A model generated the notes under the pieces. It was not told where the DNA came from. It searched no databases and saw only the letters and a program-made list of their open reading frames with translations. The position numbers were made by a program, and so were the translations under genes. DNA of 24,855 bases. It comes from UMGS1307 sp964523005. GTDB lineage: Bacteria; Bacillota; Clostridia; Oscillospirales; CAG-382. Below, in pieces: positions 22,476-24,855 of this stretch. Location: contig CAZFZL010000010.1 in NCBI GenBank assembly GCA_964523005.1, positions 1-24,855 of the forward strand, read 5' to 3'. Position 1 is the stretch's first letter. Each line of letters opens with the position of its first letter.

Positions 22476-22760
22476 CTATTGCTGCTGTGCGTAAACACTT
22501 ACCTTTTTTCTGCCGTTGGATATGTGTTCAAATTTAACTTTGCCGTCGATAAGAGCGAAAAGCGTATCGTCCGTGCCGCGTCCTACACCGTTGCCGGGAT
22601 GGATCTTCGTCCCACTCTGACGTATAATGATGTTGCCGGCGATGACGGGCTGACCGTCCTGCTTTTTGACGCCGAGACGCTTGGACTCGGAATCACGTCC
22701 GTTCTTCGTGGAACCGACGCCTTTCTTATGAGCAAAGAACTGTATTGACAATCTGAGCAT
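22476..22760 (-). CDS. rpmA: 50S ribosomal protein L27 (precursor)
   Basis: This 94-residue L27 lies near the peptidyl-transferase centre. The N-terminal 'MLRLSIQFF' followed by 'AHKKGVGSTKNGRDS' is the Firmicute-type precursor, in which the extension is cut between Phe and Ala so the mature N-terminus can reach the active centre. The protease that does this, Prp, is encoded just upstream. The remaining sequence, 'KRLGVKKQDGQ.V.AGNIIIRQSGTKIHPG..VG.G.D.TLFAL.DG.V.F', is typical. AAAGGAAAA precedes the ATG. Confidence 0.98.
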   Translation of the reverse strand: MLRLSIQFFAHKKGVGSTKNGRDSESKRLGVKKQDGQPVIAGNIIIRQSGTKIHPGNGVGRGTDDTLFALIDGKVKFEHISNGRKKVSVYAQQQ

Positions 22761-22763
22761 TGT

Positions 22764-23069
22764 TTATTTTCCTTTCTCAATTACCTTAATATTGTCCGGA
22801 TAATTCCGGCTCAGATCCGTCAGCTCGAAACGCAGCGATGCGATAAGCATCAGCGCCGCTTCGGACGGTTCGTTCAGTCTGAGTGATATCCGGTTCTTCT
22901 TTTCATCTACGGTCACTTTCGCGTCTCCACCGAATCTCTCGGTGATCGCGTTGCATACGAGCATCGTCATCGAACTCACGCTTGCGCACACTATGTCTGC
23001 GCCTGCCGGAGCATATCCTGAATGACCGCTAACCGTGAATGAATCGTTCGTGAATTCAGCGGTGATCAT
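22764..23069 (-). CDS. prp: Ribosomal-processing cysteine protease Prp
   Basis: This 101-residue protease removes the N-terminal extension of L27. 'SGHSGYAPAGADIVCASVS' holds the catalytic His16 and Cys28, in the expected spacing (12 residues). The start is ATG 23069, 1 nt after the rplU stop, with AGGGA inside the end of rplU as the binding site. It lies between rplU and rpmA as in most Firmicutes, so enzyme and substrate are co-expressed. Confidence 0.95.
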   Translation of the reverse strand: MITAEFTNDSFTVSGHSGYAPAGADIVCASVSSMTMLVCNAITERFGGDAKVTVDEKKNRISLRLNEPSEAALMLIASLRFELTDLSRNYPDNIKVIEKGK

Positions 23070-23070
23070 G

Positions 23071-23388
23071 TTATCCCTGAATTGATTTAATCTGAAGCTT
23101 TGTGTAAGGCTGTCTGTGTCCCATAGCCTTCTTTTCGTTCTTCTTTGATTTGTAGCGGATTATGTGGATCTTCTTGTTCTTACCCTGCTTTAGTACGCTT
23201 GCAGCGACTGTGCAGGAGGAAACTGCTTCGCCGGTCTTAAAGCCGTTATCGTCTGAAAAAGCTAAAACATTGTCAAACGTATACGTATCTCCGGACTGTA
23301 CGTCGAGCTTCTCTACGAAAATGACGTCCCCTTCGCTGACCTTGTACTGTTTCCCGCCGGTTACGATGATTGCATAAGGTGCGCTCAT
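23071..23388 (-). CDS. rplU: 50S ribosomal protein L21
   Basis: L21 binds 23S rRNA. The protein is 105 residues from the ATG at 23388, giving the normal N-terminus 'MSAPYAIIVTGGKQYKV'; AGAGAGGTG lies upstream. A longer frame to 23451 would add 21 residues not found in the family. 'GD.I.VEKLD...GD', 'GKNKKIHIIRYKSKKN' and the C-terminal 'GHRQPYTKLQIKSI' are typical. It is the first gene of rplU-prp-rpmA-obg. Confidence 0.97.
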   Translation of the reverse strand: MSAPYAIIVTGGKQYKVSEGDVIFVEKLDVQSGDTYTFDNVLAFSDDNGFKTGEAVSSCTVAASVLKQGKNKKIHIIRYKSKKNEKKAMGHRQPYTKLQIKSIQG

Positions 23389-23474
23389 GAAAAGCACCTC
23401 TCTTTCAATAAGACTCGCTATTAAGGCAAGCACTAAGGCTTTTTTACGCAAAAAGATGCGCCTCTTTTAAGCGG
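23389..23474 (-). promoter_or_regulatory. Candidate L21 (rplU) 5' leader
   Basis: About 85 nt of untranslated RNA lie between the predicted start point and rplU. AGGC and GCCT at the two ends of 23436-23463 can form a stem with T/A-rich interior, and an inner CGCA/TGCG stem is an alternative. Firmicute L21 leaders are a known family, but assignment here is by position only. Confidence 0.4.
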
Positions 23475-23480
23475 CATTGT

Positions 23481-23509
23481 ATTCTACCACATAAAAAGGC
23501 GCTTGTCAA
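23481..23509 (-). promoter_or_regulatory. Sigma-A promoter of rplU-prp-rpmA-obg
   Basis: On the - strand a perfect TTGACA (23504-23509) and TAGAAT (23481-23486) are separated by 17 nt. It lies just downstream of the membrane-protein gene, so that gene may also read into the operon. Confidence 0.88.
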
Positions 23510-23539
23510 CATATTTTTTTGGATTTTGGTGTTTTTTCT

Positions 23540-23995
23540 TTATTCTTTACTGCTTTCCTGCAATTCCGGATGCGAGCATCGGTCAATATGTGCCATGACG
23601 TTGGCGCGCGTGAGCTTGCGCGTGAGCGTTCCATAGAACACGAGCGTGCATAGCATCAGTGTACTGTATATGAACAGAGCAGGCAGAGCTTCGGCGAGCA
23701 TCCACTTGTACATACACCACACAAACAGCCCGGAATGCATCAGACCGAGCAGCCATATCACCGCTGAGTTGACGATATCATTCATGAATGTCAACGTGTA
23801 TTTATAAGTGTTGTTCTCCTCCAGCATATCGACTTTATATCTTGAGCGATAAAGCAGCGCGTTCGCTTTTATCCACAACACATTTCCGTTCGCGTCCGGA
23901 ACCGCGCTCAGCCGGTTTTCATTCAGTACCTCTTCGCAGCGAAAAAGATCCGCGCAAGCACGGTCATTATATATAAATGATATCTTTTTACGCAT
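23540..23995 (-). CDS. Small two-helix membrane protein, unknown function
   Basis: I do not recognise this 151-residue protein. It has a charged N-terminal part with an aromatic/Leu pattern (1-70), two membrane helices (about 76-97 and 103-122) forming a hairpin, and a basic then acidic C-terminal tail (123-151). Both ends should be on the same side of the membrane. I chose ATG 23995, giving 'MRKKISF', with GGAAGGT and GGTGA upstream; a longer frame to 24073 has no binding site. Codon use resembles its neighbours. It is divergent from rpoB and upstream of rplU on the same strand with no hairpin terminator in between. Confidence 0.7.
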   Translation of the reverse strand: MRKKISFIYNDRACADLFRCEEVLNENRLSAVPDANGNVLWIKANALLYRSRYKVDMLEENNTYKYTLTFMNDIVNSAVIWLLGLMHSGLFVWCMYKWMLAEALPALFIYSTLMLCTLVFYGTLTRKLTRANVMAHIDRCSHPELQESSKE

Positions 23996-24020
23996 ACTGT
24001 CACCGACCTTCCGTGAAATC

Positions 24021-24049
24021 AATATATCATATATTCCGCTCTTTTGCAA
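24021..24049 (-). promoter_or_regulatory. Possible promoter of the small membrane protein gene
   Basis: On the - strand TTGCAA (24044-24049) and TATATT (24021-24026) are separated by 17 nt, placing the start point about 20 nt before the ATG at 23995. Both boxes are imperfect. Confidence 0.4.
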
Positions 24050-24109
24050 GACGTTTAATGAAAAAAGGATCACAGTTGAAATAATTATCCGTATTTCTTA
24101 AAAAAATGC

Positions 24110-24138
24110 TTGACAGGGGTAGAAAAATGTGCTATTAT
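24110..24138 (+). promoter_or_regulatory. Sigma-A promoter of rpoB
   Basis: Perfect TTGACA (24110-24115) and TATTAT (24133-24138) are separated by 17 nt, giving a leader of about 75 nt. rpoB therefore has its own promoter at this locus rather than depending only on read-through from rplJL. Confidence 0.85.
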
Positions 24139-24219
24139 AATAAACTGCATTATAATGGCTGTATAATCGTTTGGCAGCGATTTTTAAAGCCGCAAATCGA
24201 ATTGGAGTGATTGGTTGAT

Positions 24220-24855
24220 ATGGTGAAGCCGTACAAGCTCGGAACGACAGAAAGAATGTCCTTTTCCAAGAGCGACGAAGTGCTTGAGATGCCGAACCTC
24301 ATAGAGGTTCAGAAGAAGTCATACGACTTGTTTATCAAGGAAGGGATAAAGGAATGTCTGAAAGACATATCCCCGACTACTGACTATTCCGGCAACCTTG
24401 CCATCGAGTTTATCGATTATAAGATCGACAGCGAGCCGAAGTTTACCATAGAGGAATGCAAAGAGAGAGACGTGAACTATGCCTCTCCGTTCCGTGTCAC
24501 CGTACGCCTCACCAACAGGGTCACCGGCGAGGTCAAGGAGCAGGAGATATACATGGGCGACTTCCCGAAGATGACCGATGCAGGTACGTTTGTCATCAAC
24601 GGGGCGGAGCGTGTTGTCGTTTCGCAGATAGTCCGTTCCCCCGGCATTTACTATGAGGCAATGGATGATAAAAGCGGCAAACACCTTTATGCGGCTACAG
24701 TCATTCCGTATCGCGGCGCATGGCTCGAATATGAAACGGATGCGTCCGACGTATTCTACGTCAGGATAGACAAAAACAGAAAGCTCCCGATCACAATACT
24801 TATAAGGGCGCTTGGCCTTAGCACAAACGACAGCATCATAGATCTTTTCGGCGAC
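24220..24855 (+). CDS. rpoB: RNA polymerase beta subunit, N-terminal part (3' end outside window)
   Basis: The first 212 codons of rpoB are present, and the frame is open to the last base. 'ERMSFSKSDEVLEMPNLIEVQKKSYDLFI' is the characteristic N-terminus, followed by 'VTVRLTNRVTGEVKEQEIYMGDFPKMTDAGTFVINGAERVVVSQIVRSPGIYYE', part of the protrusion/lobe region. I chose ATG 24220: GGAGTGA (24204-24210) is 9 nt upstream. An in-frame TTG at 24211 is too close to that site. The rifampicin-binding region lies beyond the window. The N-terminus is of clostridial type. Confidence 0.97.
   Translation, partial: MVKPYKLGTTERMSFSKSDEVLEMPNLIEVQKKSYDLFIKEGIKECLKDISPTTDYSGNLAIEFIDYKIDSEPKFTIEECKERDVNYASPFRVTVRLTNRVTGEVKEQEIYMGDFPKMTDAGTFVINGAERVVVSQIVRSPGIYYEAMDDKSGKHLYAATVIPYRGAWLEYETDASDVFYVRIDKNRKLPITILIRALGLSTNDSIIDLFGD

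Noticed and set aside
1..24855. Mobile elements, phage genes, CRISPR arrays, defence genes, tRNAs
   Set aside because: None was found; there are no long direct or inverted repeats, transposase motifs or regularly spaced repeats.

Overview
The window reads as chromosomal housekeeping DNA from an uncultured Clostridia-type Firmicute. The evidence is gene content and order (rplS-lepB-rbgA-rnhB-yraN; rny-ymdB; rplU-prp-rpmA-obg; iscS-thiI), strong AGGAGG-like ribosome binding sites, TTGACA-N17-TATAAT promoters, an L27 with the Firmicute-type cleavable N-terminus beside its protease Prp, and a clostridial-type RpoB N-terminus. Codon use looks even across the window. I saw no insertion sequence, phage gene, CRISPR array, tRNA or rRNA.

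Region 1 (1-4150, + strand) is the most accessory part. It holds the 3' end of a DUF1854 protein, a fused ABC exporter with an N-terminal zinc ribbon, and a predicted lipoprotein with a GH28-like beta-helix. All three are packed as one transcription unit. Region 2 (4178-7335, +) opens with a consensus promoter and a short leader, then rplS. A strong hairpin follows, then lepB, rbgA, rnhB and yraN, which overlap or nearly abut. The usual upstream partners rimM/trmD are absent. Threonine synthase follows (7384-8862, +), ending 1 nt from a convergent small DUF1540 cysteine-rich gene. That gene is divergent from a metallophosphoesterase (9182-9880, +).

Region 3 (9951-13557, - strand) is an overlapping operon: cysteine desulfurase, ThiI, stand-alone PncC and a DUF2238-like membrane protein. 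The desulfurase probably supplies persulfide sulfur to ThiI for tRNA 4-thiouridine. A 407-bp gap (13558-13964) separates it from rny. The gap carries divergent promoters and a long structured leader that ends at a TTG start codon. rny, ymdB and yajC (13965-16696, +) run into a perfect 16-bp hairpin shared with convergent prfA (-). A divergent S1-domain protein (17880-18809, +) ends at a terminator facing an aconitase-family hydratase (-).

Region 4 (18863-23509, -) is rplU-prp-rpmA-obg followed by the aconitase-like gene. It has a consensus promoter before rplU and an intrinsic terminator inside the operon between rpmA and obg. A small two-helix membrane protein of unknown function (23540-23995, -) lies upstream. 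The window ends in the first 212 codons of rpoB (+), which has its own consensus promoter.

I did not find a clear new multi-gene system. The observations most worth a second look are the long structured rny leader, the DUF1854/zinc-ribbon ABC/beta-helix lipoprotein cluster, degenerate NKxD motifs in both ribosome-assembly GTPases (RbgA and Obg), and possible RNA control points in the iscS leader and the rpmA-obg gap.
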